Source: Volutella citrinella
Taxonomy: Eukaryota; Ascomycota; Sordariomycetes; Hypocreales; Nectriaceae
Length of the DNA: 64,000 nucleotides
Direction: 5' to 3'
Assembly: GCA_034401135.1 (NCBI GenBank)
Contig: JAWZSP010000005.1
Coordinates: 1,736,001-1,800,000, forward strand
The stretch's first letter is position 1; every line of letters begins with the position of its first letter. A program made the translations under genes and the position numbers. Under the pieces are notes generated by a model. That model ran no database searches. It saw only the letters and a program-made list of their open reading frames with translations, and was not told where the DNA came from. Of the stretch, positions 25,205 through 38,300 are shown piece by piece.

Positions 25205-27536
25205 TCACATTACCACGCAGTCCTTGTCGTCCTTGCCGCCCTTCTGAATCTTGCCATTCCGTGGCGGGCCAACCTCCATTGGCACACCCTCGCCGCTCAC
25301 GGCGGCTTGGATGATGGCCAGGCGCTGCTTGGCTCGCTCTTCTCCAGCGTCTGCCGCCTTGACATACCATACATTGGCCTCGAGGATGTCCCGGCGGCAG
25401 CCAATTCCCATCTCGGTGAAGTAGCCCACCGCGTACTGTGCTTTCACGAAGCCTATCGAGAGTTTGTCAGTTGCGTAATCCCCTGGTGATACAAAAAGAA
25501 CAGCTTGCGTCCTACTTACCCAGCTCGGCAGATCGGCGTGCCCACTCATAGGCCTCCTCTTCGTCCTTCTCCAGGATTGGCGGCGCACCCACCATGTACC
25601 AGGCACACAAGCCCATCATAGCTCCGGCATGGCCCCGTTCAGCTGCTCCGGTGTAGAAGTGAACGCTGAGGGCCGGGTCCCGAGGACAGCTCAGCTTGCC
25701 ATGCTCATAGGCTTCACCCAATCGAAAGCTGGCTTCTGGGTGGCCAAGCTCCGCGGCCTGAGTATACAGGTTTGCAGCATACGTATCGTCCTTGAAAACA
25801 TCGTCGCCGTAGCCGGTCTCGTAGAGACAACCCAGTTGGTATGGGGCAGCATTGTACTGTGAATCAGCGGCCTCGGACGCGAGCTTCATCCACTTGATGC
25901 CCTCGCGATAGCGCTTCTCGCCGAGATCACCAGACAGACAAGCTTTGCCGAGGCGAGTCATTGCTCCGGGGTGAGATTTGGCTGCAGCGGTTCTGAGGAA
26001 TTGCACCGCCTTTGCAGGGTCCTTGCGGCAGCCCCAGCCAAACTCGTAGCACAGAGCGGTTCGATAGCCAGACTCGGCATGACCGTGCTTCGCAGCCAGG
26101 ACAAATAGAGGGAAAGCAGAGTTGTAATCCTCTTTCCCCTTGCTAAAAAGACCAGATGCGTAGCCATCGGCGAGATAATACTGCGCAAAGGGGTATCCGG
26201 CGCTGGAGAGGCGTTGGAGGATTTGCCGAGCCTCCCGAACCAACTCGTGGGGGTTTGAAACAGAGCCTTCGGCGGCAGGGCTATCGCGTCCCTTGGGAGG
26301 TTTTGAACCGCCCTTTTTGCCCTTAGGGTCGGTCCAGTCAAGGCCCTGCTCCTGTGCGGTAGAGATGAGAAACACCGCGAAGGAATACTGGATAGACAGA
26401 TCGCCCGTCTTCTTGACATTCTGACGGTACATGTCCAGGGTCTTCTGCGTACTGAGGAGTGAAGCGTTGTTGCCAATGACGGTTCGGAGGTTCGAGTTGT
26501 CTAGCGCCAAGGGGGCCGGGGCTTGCTGGGGATACGGCACGTTAAGGAGCTCGGCGTAGGATGAATTTCTCACATCAGGAGATCTGCGGTTCTGAGACGG
26601 AGAGCGCATATGAGAGCCGCCTGGCATCAAACCAGGGGAGCGGCCACGAGCTCCCATATCAGAATATACCGAGTACGAGGACTGAGGACGGGGAACCGAG
26701 CTTCTCCGCATGTAGTTGGAGCTGGGTGTGAGGTGACGTCGGATGTGAGCGCCATTCTCCAAACCGGTCAGGTCGGGGGTAGAGTTTGTTCGTCCGGGAT
26801 CGTCATCTGGGACGCTGGATACTCGGGCAGGGAACTCGCGCTGGTGGTGGTACTGGAATTGGGGGACTGATTGGTTGCCAGGAAAGTTGCCCTCGATGAC
26901 AGAGCTCTCCTCGGAGTCTGGGCACTCGATGTTCTCATTGATACCAGAAAGGGAGCTCGCACTCGTGGTAGCAGAGGAATCCGCAGATACGTGTTGCTGG
27001 TTCGTGCTTGCGGTCTCGTCAGACTCGCGGCTGTTGCGGAACATGTCCTGGTTTCGAACCCGGTCGGGGACAGCTGTTGACGTTGGCGACAAGCTTGAAT
27101 CAGGGGCGGAACGGGTCGTCGGTGATGGCTGGGTAAAGGAAGTATCAAGCGCGATGGGCGTGTCACTCGAAATGGCAAATCCTTGGAAGTCGTCAACGAA
27201 ATCCCGGGGTCTTGGAGATTCCTGTTTCAAGGCTTGAGTCGGCGGCGGGGGAGGAGCAGCGGCCGGAGGCGAAGGAGGTTGGGCATAGACAATTTCAGGT
27301 TCAGTACCATGAAGGTGAGCAGTCTCAATATCGGCATTTGAAGGCTGTGCCCAGTTCTCCTGCTGGAAGTTGACGCGGACCGGTGATACTGGACCATCCC
27401 TCAGTCGCGGGCCTCCAGCCGCGGACAGGCTAGGTGCATCATGGGGGCTGCGAGGTTCGCTGTCGCTGGGGCCGGAGGGAAGGCTCTGGTGATTCGAGGT
27501 CGCAGTAGGCGGCGGCGACGTACTGACTGCGGCCAT
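25205..27536 (-). CDS. SKT5: SKT5/CHS4-type chitin synthase activator with Sel1 repeats and CaaX box
   Basis: Two exons, 27536-25520 and 25452-25205, give 754 residues with matched phase at a GTAAGT donor. Skt5 (Chs4) proteins are membrane-anchored activators that recruit and activate the Chs3-type (class IV) chitin synthase. The first 350 residues are Ser/Pro-rich and probably disordered. From about residue 429 to 735 there are seven Sel1-like repeats, for example the segments FAQYYLADGYASGLF, YRTALCYEFGWGCRKDPAKA and YAVGYFTEMGIGCRRD. The C-terminus is CVVM, a CaaX box whose final Met favours farnesylation, as known for yeast Chs4. The ATG at 27536 is chosen because the longer frame begins without an upstream family-like segment. 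A class IV chitin synthase gene lies divergently 7.8 kb away. Confidence 0.92.
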
Positions 27537-30500
27537 GGCTGCGTAACAAAGGACGCAGCGCAAATGCAGCCCAGGGCAAGGTCGAGTGTGCGGCTCGAGT
27601 GTGACGAGGCAGAAGGCTGAGCCAGTCGCGCGGGAACAGTGATCGGACGACGTGCAGAGCCACGAGGATCAGTTGTTTCAAGATGATTGCAACGCCGGCG
27701 GCTGTCGAAGCATGCGTCGCAGGTCAAGAGACAAGCTGGGGGCGGGTGGGCGGCGGGCGGGCTGTAAGCTGTATGTATAAACGACACGGAGGTGTGCGGA
27801 GGCTGGAGATGAAGGTGGCGGTCGGCTGAAGACTTAAGGCGAGTCGAGGCCTTGCAGCAGACGGGACGCGATGCACCAGCGATGAGGGATAACGAACGAC
27901 ACGGGGTTGGCGGCGCTTTCGGTCGAAGGCCCGTGGAGATGGCGATGGAATGAGATACTGGTAGCAATACCGTCCTATGGCAGGGCAGACGAGGGAGCAA
28001 GGTCGCTGTTGAGGAGGGAAAATTCCATGGAGCAGACGACGGATGGGCTGGGCAGTGGAGTTGCGGCCTGCGATGGAGCCCTTGGGACGGGAGGGGGGGA
28101 GAGCAGGTTGGAGGGGACTGTTTTAGAGTCTCGCGCAGTGGACGGCACAGGGCACGGCCGGTGCGAAGACCCAGGCCAGCGGTGGATGCAGGTATTAACG
28201 GTCTAGCGGTCGCAGTGGAGGCGCCGTGAAGGTACCTTGCTGTACCTGCCGATGGCCGTTATAGCATAATGCTCCCTCCCTTTGCTTTGTGGCAACGGTA
28301 CACTGGGTACTGCTACGGTGCTGCTGCGCTACCACTCTGGGTGGATCTGGACAGCTCCTGCGCTGCCTGGGTCGGGAGTACCTCTGCAGACACGCAAGGT
28401 AACCAGTACCTCGACGCAGAGCTGAGGGAGAAGACCAGACAGGGGTACCGACAAAGGCCCCAGGATGCAAGCGCCGCCTGACCAAGGCAGATTCTTGATT
28501 GCCCAGGCGGTTTGCTACTTTTTTCTCCCAGTAGTGCGCGCATTGGTAGGTAATTTACTAGCAGTCGAGGAAGCTCCCGACGCAAGTACAGAGTCGGTGA
28601 AACGCCCTTGGAATGTTTCTGCGCAGCAAGGTTCACACGGGCAGTGTGATGTTCCACACCAATGTTGAAGGAACGGGACGAACCACATGACGCCTGAGCC
28701 GTACAAAACTGGAGGGCACCTAGCGCGGCAGCAGGGTAGAAGCCTCCGGGACGGGGAGGGATTAAACTGGGGAACGAAGGAAAGGGGACGGGAAGGACAG
28801 AGAAGAGAGGGAAAAGGAGGGGGGGTTGTGCGCAACCCACGAACCCGCTCCTACAGTTGACGGACAGGTCACAGAAGTGGCACGCAAAAGGAGCCAACGC
28901 GACCCCCCTTTTCGGGTTCGCACACCACCATGCTATTACAGGGGCGGGCCAAGGGCAGGTACCACCGACTGGGGATTGGATCGTGCGGGATGTGCAAGCC
29001 ACTGTATAGCACCTGCCGGGCCACTGGCTGAGGCAGGCCCAATGTGGTGCACAGCCTTTGGTGGTGACGGAACAGCGGCCCAGGATGACGATATTGGACA
29101 CGCACTTGCCAATAGTGATCTCGACAACGGCGCACGCACACACAAGACTGAAGAAGCTCGCCAACGAATACCCCAGGCGGTCAACAGCACATTCAACCAC
29201 CAACTGCTCATTACCAAGCAACCCCAGCCGCGTCGCCAACTGTGCACCGCATCGGCGATAGCTTGATTCGGCGGCCTCGTAACTGAGCCGCTAGGCCATG
29301 CACCTGATGATGTTGCTGAGCACTAGTGGCAGTTGTCAGCGCCGTTGCGTGCTGTTCTCCGACTTTATCCCGGCCACCGTCGACGCACTGCAAAAGTGAA
29401 GCAAGACCCGACCCCAGACATGGCATCAGCAACCTTCATCCGCATGGAGGCAAACGCAGTACTACAGCAACACGCCGCAGTGATCCGGCCAGCCGGCTTC
29501 CGGTGCTAATTTTACCCAGCTCCGTGTCACAGCTTGATTTCATTCCGATCCGGGTGTTCCAGGGGATGGGCTCGGCCGTACCGGCCGGTCTACCACCTAC
29601 CTCCGACTACAAAACTACCTCCCGTCCTTGATTACTTACGCTTACGCTGGAAGGGGCTCGAGCCAAGCGTCTCAATTGCCCATGGCCGGGCATGTCGCAT
29701 TTAATACACCGTGTTAAACAGCACTTCCAGTTGCGATCGCTAACTGGCCTTCATCCGCGCGTAGCCCGCCTATGCCCCGCAAGCAACTGCTTAGCATCGC
29801 CGCTTGTCGTCATTCCAATGTGCTAACACAGGGAGAGGGGCACAAGCGCCCACCCACTACCTACCCACCCCCTAGGGACCACGGAAGACCGCATAAGCCT
29901 TGTGGGAGGCGGAAACTGTGCTTGCAGGAGTGCGCAAGTGTGTAAGTTCATCGATCAGTGTCGGCGCGGGGGGACAATGTCTGCGATGCTTTGAGTTCCG
30001 GAATCCATGCATGCAACTGGCACCCACATCAATGTATACATGACATGCCGCCTCGACAGGTGTCACAGGCTCTGTTGACTGTTGACTGTGTGCTGAGGCT
30101 GAGGCTGAGACAACTGTGTCATATCGGAGTGTCGTGCATGGACGAGGTATCAACAGCAAGGCGCGCCATGACATCCATCGGATCCGATTCACTTACGGCA
30201 TGCTGCTGTTGTTGCTAGGGAATGGATTGATCAACCGCCAGTCATAGCACCATCATCGGCTTTCGATGCAGGGCTGAGTCATTGGTAGAGACGTTTGAAA
30301 GGGCTGAGCTCCAAGCGCTTTTCAATAAATATCCCTGGATTAAGGGCTGCCGCAGGACATGTTGACACCAATCACCACCAAGTCCGCGACATCACAGGTC
30401 CAGGCATAAGCAGGAATTGAAGCACTGGATGTCGACCCTGATTTCTTGTTGTAGCGCCACGTGGATTACTGCGCCGCCGCCGACGAGGTACCAGGGGAAT

Positions 30501-33500
30501 CGGGTCTCGCAGGGCATCCCAGATTCGGCTGGTAGTCGTCGGGTGGTCAGGGCCCTTAGATCCCTGTCGCTGGCTGTCTCCACGAGTGGTTTCATCTCGT
30601 CTAGAGCTTCTAAAGCCATCAGCTCATTCCCGTTCCTCTCGATGTTGGTGGCCCACACGGCTGCCCTGTTGCGTCCATCTGACTTCCTTCCATGGTAGCC
30701 TTGTTCCATGTTCTATTCTGCCTCGAACCGGCCCCCACTGGTCAGATTCCCAGCATTGATCTCAGGCTGTCAGTCAACTAAAACGGCGGCAGCAGCTCAG
30801 ACACGCCAGGTGAGGACTCTGAAGTGGCCAAGTGCCCCCCAGCGTTTCGCCTCCGACTAGCCTCGAGCAGGAGGGATACGCAGATTTTGATGATTTCAGT
30901 GCCTTTTGCCCAGCCTCATTTGCACTTGTCCCCGTCTCAACGCCACGTCTAAGGTACTTACTATTCATCCAGCAATGAATGCCTCGCCCGCTTCCCACCA
31001 ATGCTCGCAAGCTGTTCTGCACATGGGCAATGGCGTGCCGAGACTGCCCGGCACAAGCGCACCCGCAGCAAACATCAGCCATCGCTATTGTTAGCTTACC
31101 CGTTTGGGAGACTCTGAGCAATATGGGCTGGAGTGAGACTTGGCTTTTCAGCTGGTGGCGGTGATTCGAGGCTCTGCTTCGCCGCCACGACCTGCTTCTG
31201 ACATGGCCCAGCCGCCATGCAGAAAGCAGTTGCCCTCAATGGAGAAGCATCAGTGCTAATTAGTGCCCAACAGTGGCAACATGCACCGTATGCACGTACC
31301 TGTGTATGCATGCGGCTGGCGAGGTTGGAGATGGCTCACGCAAAGGTGGTTACGCAGGCGCTGCATCTGTCATGCAAGACAAGCCATCTAGGGCTGAAAT
31401 ATCAGAGTCTTGGGGTACTGACAATCTGACAGGCTGTGACAGCAGGCCCTGCGCCCCTTGAGTGGACTCTCGGGCAGTTTGCACCCCCGAAGTACCTCAT
31501 TGTACCAGTGACATTGGGGTAATTGGAGTGGGTCTTCTCCGGAAAACCTCCATCTCTCATGCTACCAGTCGCCTCGGACAGCTAATCAATTCTCACAGAC
31601 AGAAAGACGGCCAGCGCGACAACTGCTAACTCGGGCTAAGCTTAATGCCGGCCAAATTTGGCTGTTGGTTGGCTTTTTCGCTTCAGTCCAGCCTCCTCCG
31701 CCTTTTTTGCCGCCGTGAGTCTTTACGGTAGACAGCCATTTTCCAGGGTCTTGCCAGCATTCACTGTTCATAGGCCGCCATGTCCAGTCCGTTGGCTTAT
31801 GGTGGCGGCGGCAGGCTGGGTTGGGAGTCGCTTCTTGCAGTCACCCCCCGCCTAACCACGAAGGCAAACCTCCCACGGACACGGCGGGACCTGGCTGTGT
31901 GTGTGCGTTGTACGAGGCGGCTTGCCTTACTCTCATGCAACTACCAGGCCTCAATGAATCCAGCATGCAAGCCTTGGACGTGGCTTTGACATCATGGAAG
32001 CCCAGGCCCCAGGGCCCTGAGCGATGCTCTTTCCAGTGATATCCGACGCCCACATCTGCTACATCGAGTACTGCTATTCTCGTGGTCTACTCTATGACGC
32101 CGGCCTCGACCCAAGTTCCGTTGTTGGATCCGGTTATGAAGCAGGGTGACATTGGTTTGAAGTAGCATACAGACTGGGATCGACACTCCCCGCCCGTTTT
32201 GCGACACCAATACGACGGCGCTGCGGTTGCCGTCTAAGAGCACAGCAAAATCGACCCGTCGTTGAATCAGCCATCCACGAATAAGGTGAATATCATGATG
32301 TTACCTGGAAACTTAGCAGGCAACCGACTGCCAACTATCTATTGTCAATGGTCCTTCAATTGGCTTGCTGATGAAACGAACTTCTGATTTAACGGACTAT
32401 TTTGTCGGCGTAGGGTAGCGGCGATTGCCACTCGGCTCATACAACCGATCGTCAATTGGATCCACTCACAGCGGCGGCCGATCCGAAAGATCAGGGGACC
32501 GCAAACACGAAGTGACCAGCGACACCTATCCTTTTCAAGATACGATGTTTCGTATCCTCATGGCTCCTTTTCAAGAAATCTCGCATCGGGGAGACAATGA
32601 TATCTTTCGCGTTGGACGGGAGCGAGATGGACCTGACAGTGGACCTATAATTAGTTAGTCCTTATCGCCCAAACCCTCACCCGTCAACCCTCCACGTGAT
32701 CCTGTCATTACTTTCTCTGACCGATGCCGAATTCTTCTGTAGTTTTGTCCTATAGGGCTACACTGCCTGACTGCTTCTTTGAATGAGATGCCGCGTCATT
32801 ACCGTTTGATCTATAAGACATGCAATTCCAATGAGAGACTGGGCGGATGGTGCCGAAATAAACCACGCGTCACTGATTCGAGACAGTGTTCAAAGGCGGT
32901 CAGTCCATTCTCTGACAGCGTGGCGGGAACCGGGCCAGCCGATTCCGCCGGCTTTGAGATTGATGTGCCCGACATGAGGTGTAGTGGCTGAATACTGCAA
33001 ACCAATAAGCGACGAGTCACACGCCCAGCAAACAAACAAATATCGTTGCAAGCCGTGGTGGGGAAGTACAGGAAATACTGGACACTATCAATAATGTCCT
33101 AGGTAAGTCCCGACCTCTCTCATGGTGGCTGTTGTGGCAAGGAACCCGCTACGCAGCAATTCCCAATATCACCTCGATAGTCCACAATATGTTATATGCT
33201 ATCCACGTATTAGGGGCTAGTGTGCAGAGTACAATTGCGGGGAAGCGTTTGCCAGTGACTGCGGCAGGGAACGATAGTCTTGAAGTGTTGATTGAGGTTG
33301 GACGCGCCAAAACGGACTCAGCAGAGGTCCTATACCTATAAAGTTTCGATGAGGCTGCAGATCCCGAGCGTGACATATTTAGGTCAAGCTTGTGGGCCGT
33401 CGTCGACTCGCCATGGCCTAAAGACATACCCCTAACAATGACATACCTGGAGGTATTTGCAAGTTTGCAACTGGTATGTGCTGCGGGCTAGCCGTCGAGC

Positions 33501-35340
33501 AATTACCCAGGAACCGGGGCCGCAGATGAAGGAGTGGAGCTGCCCTGCCAGTCCAAGCAAAAAGGGAGGAAGCGATGATGCGACGGCGTGGCCCAGAAAG
33601 AACAATCCCTGTTCCAGGCCAAGAGAGCCGAAATAAAACTGGATTTGGCCACAACCTTGAACGAAAGGAGACGGCGCCAAGCGAGTGCATGCTCAGCTGT
33701 GTCCGCTGCGAAAGCACCCGGCCAGCTGCGGATGCACGCACAAACAGGCAGCTGGCTAGCCCCCCCATGCAAATTTTCCCCATCACTGAATGAAAAAGGA
33801 ATTCCCCGAGTCGTGCTGTAATTACTAAGTAATGCATAGGCGTGGCTTGCCGTCGAACTCGCTCAACAAACGAGGTCCAAATGGGGGCGGCCGGCAGAGT
33901 CTGGCTAGACCTCGACCTGCGATGGTGGCGGTGCACAGAAATAGCATCTCACGGGAGCCAAAGGTACTCAAGAGGTATTCCCTTGCTCTGGCCTCGTTCG
34001 TCACCCAATCAGGGACAAGCAGCATCAGCATGTTGCCATGGCATCGGCGCTTCATCCCGCATGCGCAAAGCAAAGGGATGGGATGACAGGTACATGGCGT
34101 CTACTTGTGCGCAGTGCAACCCTCCTTCAGATCAGGTGCTGGGGCAACGGGATAGGCGGTGCGCGGACGCCAAGCCGCATTTCGACGGGTAGCACAGTGG
34201 GAACAAGGCACTGGCCAATTTTTCATGCAGCCAGCTGCTCGCTCCAGCACCAGTTCGGCCGCAGCCTTCATTCGTGCAGGCGGGTGCTCGCGCCCCGTTG
34301 GCCGAGGGCGGGCTGCGGACCAGTAATAATTAGCAGCGCACCTGTTGATCCCACCCGCCTCAGTTGGTTAGTAGCCCGGCTGGCCATCCTGCCCTGGGGA
34401 AAGGAAATCAGGTGTCCGTCCATTTCTCTCTCCCTGGACTCCCTTCCCTTCCCATCTCTGAACAGCGCAGCAGCCGCCGCATCAGCAGCAGCACCTCTCT
34501 CTCGCTCACTCTCTTCGACCCGACCCTCGCTTTTTCTTGTTGTTTCCTTCCGCTCACTTGCATATACTGCGTCTCTCTGCAGCAGCACGAGCCTCAGACT
34601 CTCGCTCTTACCCACAGTTTGCCTCGTCGCCCCTGGCTGCGGCGCCCCCCCCGGAAAACCCTACGGTGCCCGCGTCGCTCGTTGGCCTTCCTGCACCAAT
34701 CCCGCTCCACGGCCCCAGCGCTATTGCCCGTCACTCTATCAACCCCAAACAACGGCGCCTCTCCTCTGTCCTTTCACAACTCGGCATCTGCTCTTGCATG
34801 CCCACGTCCCGTGTCCTTGGACTTGACGCCTGACGAGTCCCTGGGTTTATCTCTTGGCTGCGTGCTGTTCTCGTGGAGCAAATTCCTTCCGTCGACTGTG
34901 CACTCGCCCGTCTCCCGAGAAACAACTCCCTCCACCATCTGCCCAAGCAGGGATTAACCCAATCCGAAAAAACCAAGGCTGTCGGTGCTCCTCGACCACA
35001 GCCAAAACAAACCTTCCCGTGAGTAAACCTCTCAGGTCTACGGCCGCTTAAACCTGCACCACGTCTTCCCCCCATCGTCTTGCTTGCTTGCCAATACACC
35101 GCCCACTCTCGCCGCTTTTTCCGCACCTGCCGACCTCGCGTGGTTCATTGTTCGGCTCAACAAATTCACCCCTGACCACCGACGATCCAAATCCTACACC
35201 TACCCTCGCGCCGGCGATTGTCTCACTGCTGCCTCCACGACGGAGACAAAAGGGCGCCGACGCTGTGTGCGGCGATAGTGCCGTAGCATATTCTGGTCTC
35301 CCAAGTTGCTCGCTCATTCTAACCTTCCGAGTCTAGGGCC
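27537..35340. other. Gene-free stretch of about 7.8 kb between divergent SKT5 and chitin synthase genes
   Basis: Both flanking genes start at the edges of this stretch, so it carries both promoters and leaders. No coding region could be supported. The longest open frame (28313-29239, minus) has no ATG at its 5' end and no domain. The part from about 32250 to 33450 is less GC-rich than the rest. From about 34400 to 35340 the plus strand is strongly C/T-rich, as expected for the chitin synthase promoter and leader. Confidence 0.5.
35019..35336 (+). other. Putative 5'-UTR intron of the class IV chitin synthase gene
   Basis: A consensus donor GTGAGT at 35019 pairs with TTCTAAC near 35317 and an acceptor TAG ending at 35336, four bases before the ATG. 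The C/T-rich sequence upstream looks like leader. This would be a 318-bp intron, far longer than the coding introns in the window. It is inferred from splice signals only. Confidence 0.45.
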
Positions 35341-38300
35341 ATGTCTCTCCCCGACCGGCCGGGCGCCAGTCCCACGTACGATCAACGTAATTCCTATCGG
35401 AACTCTCCTTCACGGCGCAACCGCCCTACCGATATCGAAGCCGCCGGCAATTATCGCCCTGTGGGGGGAGTGTCGTCACATCAACGTGGGATATCTGCCT
35501 CCTCTTACGCTGACACCATCGGTCCTAATTCCAATACAGAGAGCATGCCTCTGTCGCCAACGAGCCCCACGGGCAACTCGAGGCACGGCGGTTCCAACAG
35601 CCAACCCGTCACCCGAAAAAGGAGCTTGATTCGACCAGAGAGGAACAGAATTGACAAGGATCACCGAAACTATCACTACCATAAGCATGCTGCCCACATG
35701 CCTGTCCTGCCCTCGTCGACCGGAAACGATGCCATTCTCGAAGACATTGAGGCGTCAACTGACCGTTCGGGCTCCGGCTTGAACGAAACTGCCGCCTCGT
35801 ACGACAGCTCCCCCAAGGGTTCTCGCCGACACGCCAGCGGCGAACATGAGAAGGGCGGTGCGCGGTCTGGGACGCGTCCCAACCGCTCAAAGTCTGGCAA
35901 GATCCAGAAACGGGCATCCACGCGCGAAAAGCGTAAGAGCAAGCAGAAGCAAGTGGAAGAGCAGCTCCGCCCCCCCAGCTTCTGGAACGTTTATTGCGCC
36001 ATTGTCACCTTCTGGTGTCCTGGTTTCATCATGAAGTGTTTCGGCATGCCTACCAGGGCCCAACAGCGGGCTTGGCGGGAAAAGATGGGCCTGATTAGCA
36101 TCATTCTTTTCATCATGGGTATCGTGGGTTTCCTGACCTTCGGTTTCACAGCAGCGGTTTGTGGTGCTCCTGGAGTCCGACTTCGTGTCAATGAGGTTAG
36201 CCAGGGCTACATGATTTTCCACGGAGTCGCCTATGACCTCTCAACCTCGCACCACCCACCGGCTGAGGGCATCCCTCTGCGGCTTGATGGTCTTGGTGCC
36301 AACGTTCTGTGGGATCTTCCACAGAAGAATGGCGGCAAGGACGGAAGCTTCTTGTTCCAGAACGTCAACGGTAACTGCAAGGACCTGATCACTCGTGCAC
36401 CTGGGTCGGACGTTCCCACAAACGCGAATGGTGAACTCGCCTGGTACTTCCCTTGCACCGTCTTCAACCAGGACGGCTCTACACAGCCCAACACTACCAT
36501 CCCGTACTATCTTGGATATGCCTGCCACACTACCGCCAACTCGCGAAACGCCTTTTACGTGGGCCTTAGTGGGGCTGCGGATGTTTACTTCTCATGGAAC
36601 GACATCAAGAATAGCAGTCGCAACCTGATTGTCTATTCTGGCACAGTGCTTGACCTTGACCTTTTGAACTGGTTCAACACGAGCCAGGTTACCATCCCCA
36701 AGCGCTTCGAGGAAATGAGGGACCGAGAATCGAAAGCCAACCAAGCTCTCCGCGGCCGCGATGTCACCCGCATGTTCCAGTCTTCCACAGACAAGAAGTA
36801 TTTGCAATGTTTCGAGGAGATCATCAAGGTCGGCTCCGTCGATACCGAGACCGTCGGCTGCATTGCCTCCAAGGTCGTCCTGTACTGTGCTTTGATTCTC
36901 ATTCTGTCCGTTGTCGGAATCCGGTTCATCTTGGCCGTCATCTTCCAATGGTTCCTCAGCCGCAAGTACGGCGCCGCGAAGACTTCGCAGAGCTCTGACC
37001 GCCGCAAGCGAAACAAGCAGATTGAGGACTGGTCCGAAGACATTTACCGAGCCCCTGCTCGATTGCCAGGCGATATTGGAAGCACCGTTGTCGGTTCTGA
37101 CCGCATGAGCAAGCGCAACTCTTTCCTCCCGACCACTTCTCGTTTCTCAACCGTCTATGGACCGGACGGGCGGGCACCTGGCCAGAGGCGCGTTCCCACT
37201 ACCATGGCAAGCCAAGGCACCTCCAGCCAGCTCCTGCGACCCGACTCCCTCTACAAGCAAGGAAACGATAGCCGAGCCAGCTTCCTGCGATCCGACCCCT
37301 ATGCCACCGGCGCTCCCTCAGATGGCCCCGGCCCTGCTGGTTTCATTCACGATGCTGTCGTTCCCCAACCTCCCTCGGACTGGATGCCCTTTGGTTTCCC
37401 GCTGGCTCATACTATGTGCCTCGTCACCGCGTATTCCGAAGGAGAGGAAGGTATTCGCACCACGCTGGACTCGATTGCCATGACCGACTATCCCAACAGC
37501 CACAAGGTCATCGTTGTTATTTGCGACGGTATCATCAAGGGCCACGGCGAGAAAGTGTCGACTCCGGACGTCTGCTTGGGCATGCTGAAGGACCACTCTA
37601 CTCCTCCGGACCAGGTTCAGCCCTTTTCCTACGTCGCAGTTGCCAGTGGTTCCAAGCGACACAACATGGCCAAGATTTATGCCGGCTTTTACGACTATGG
37701 TACCAACTCCAACATTCCCCTGGATCGCCAACAACGTGTGCCTATGATGGTCATTGTCAAGACGGGAACTCCGGATGAGGCCAAGAAGGCCAAGCCAGGA
37801 AACCGAGGCAAGCGAGATAGCCAGATCATTCTCATGGCCTTCCTCCAGAAGGTCATGTTCGACGAGCGAATGACGGAGCTCGAGTACGAGATGTTCAACG
37901 GTCTTTGGAAGGTCACCGGCATATCTCCCGACTACTACGAGGTCATTCTCATGGTCGACGCCGATACCAAGGTTTTCCCTGACAGTCTGACGCACATGGT
38001 TTCCGCCATGGTCAAGGACCCTGAGATCATGGGTCTCTGTGGCGAGACGAAGATTGCAAACAAGCGAGAAAGCTGGGTCACTGCCATCCAAGTCTTTGAG
38101 TACTTCGTCTCTCACCACCTGGCCAAGTCATTCGAATCCGTCTTTGGTGGTGTTACCTGCTTGCCCGGCTGTTTCTGCATGTACCGCATCAAAGCTCCCA
38201 AGGGCGGCCAGAACTACTGGGTGCCCATCCTGGCCAATCCCGACATTGTGGAACACTACTCGGAGAACGTGGTCGAGACTCTGCACGAGAAGAACTTGTA

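Noticed and set aside
28313..29239. 308-codon open frame on the minus strand upstream of SKT5
   Set aside because: It begins without ATG (TTG), has Cys/Pro/Ser-rich low-complexity translation, no domain, and overlaps other open frames; consistent with chance in GC-rich DNA.
30392..30709. 105-codon ATG-started minus-strand frame with protein-like composition
   Set aside because: No family recognised, no splice partner found, and a frame of similar length lies opposite; too weak to call.
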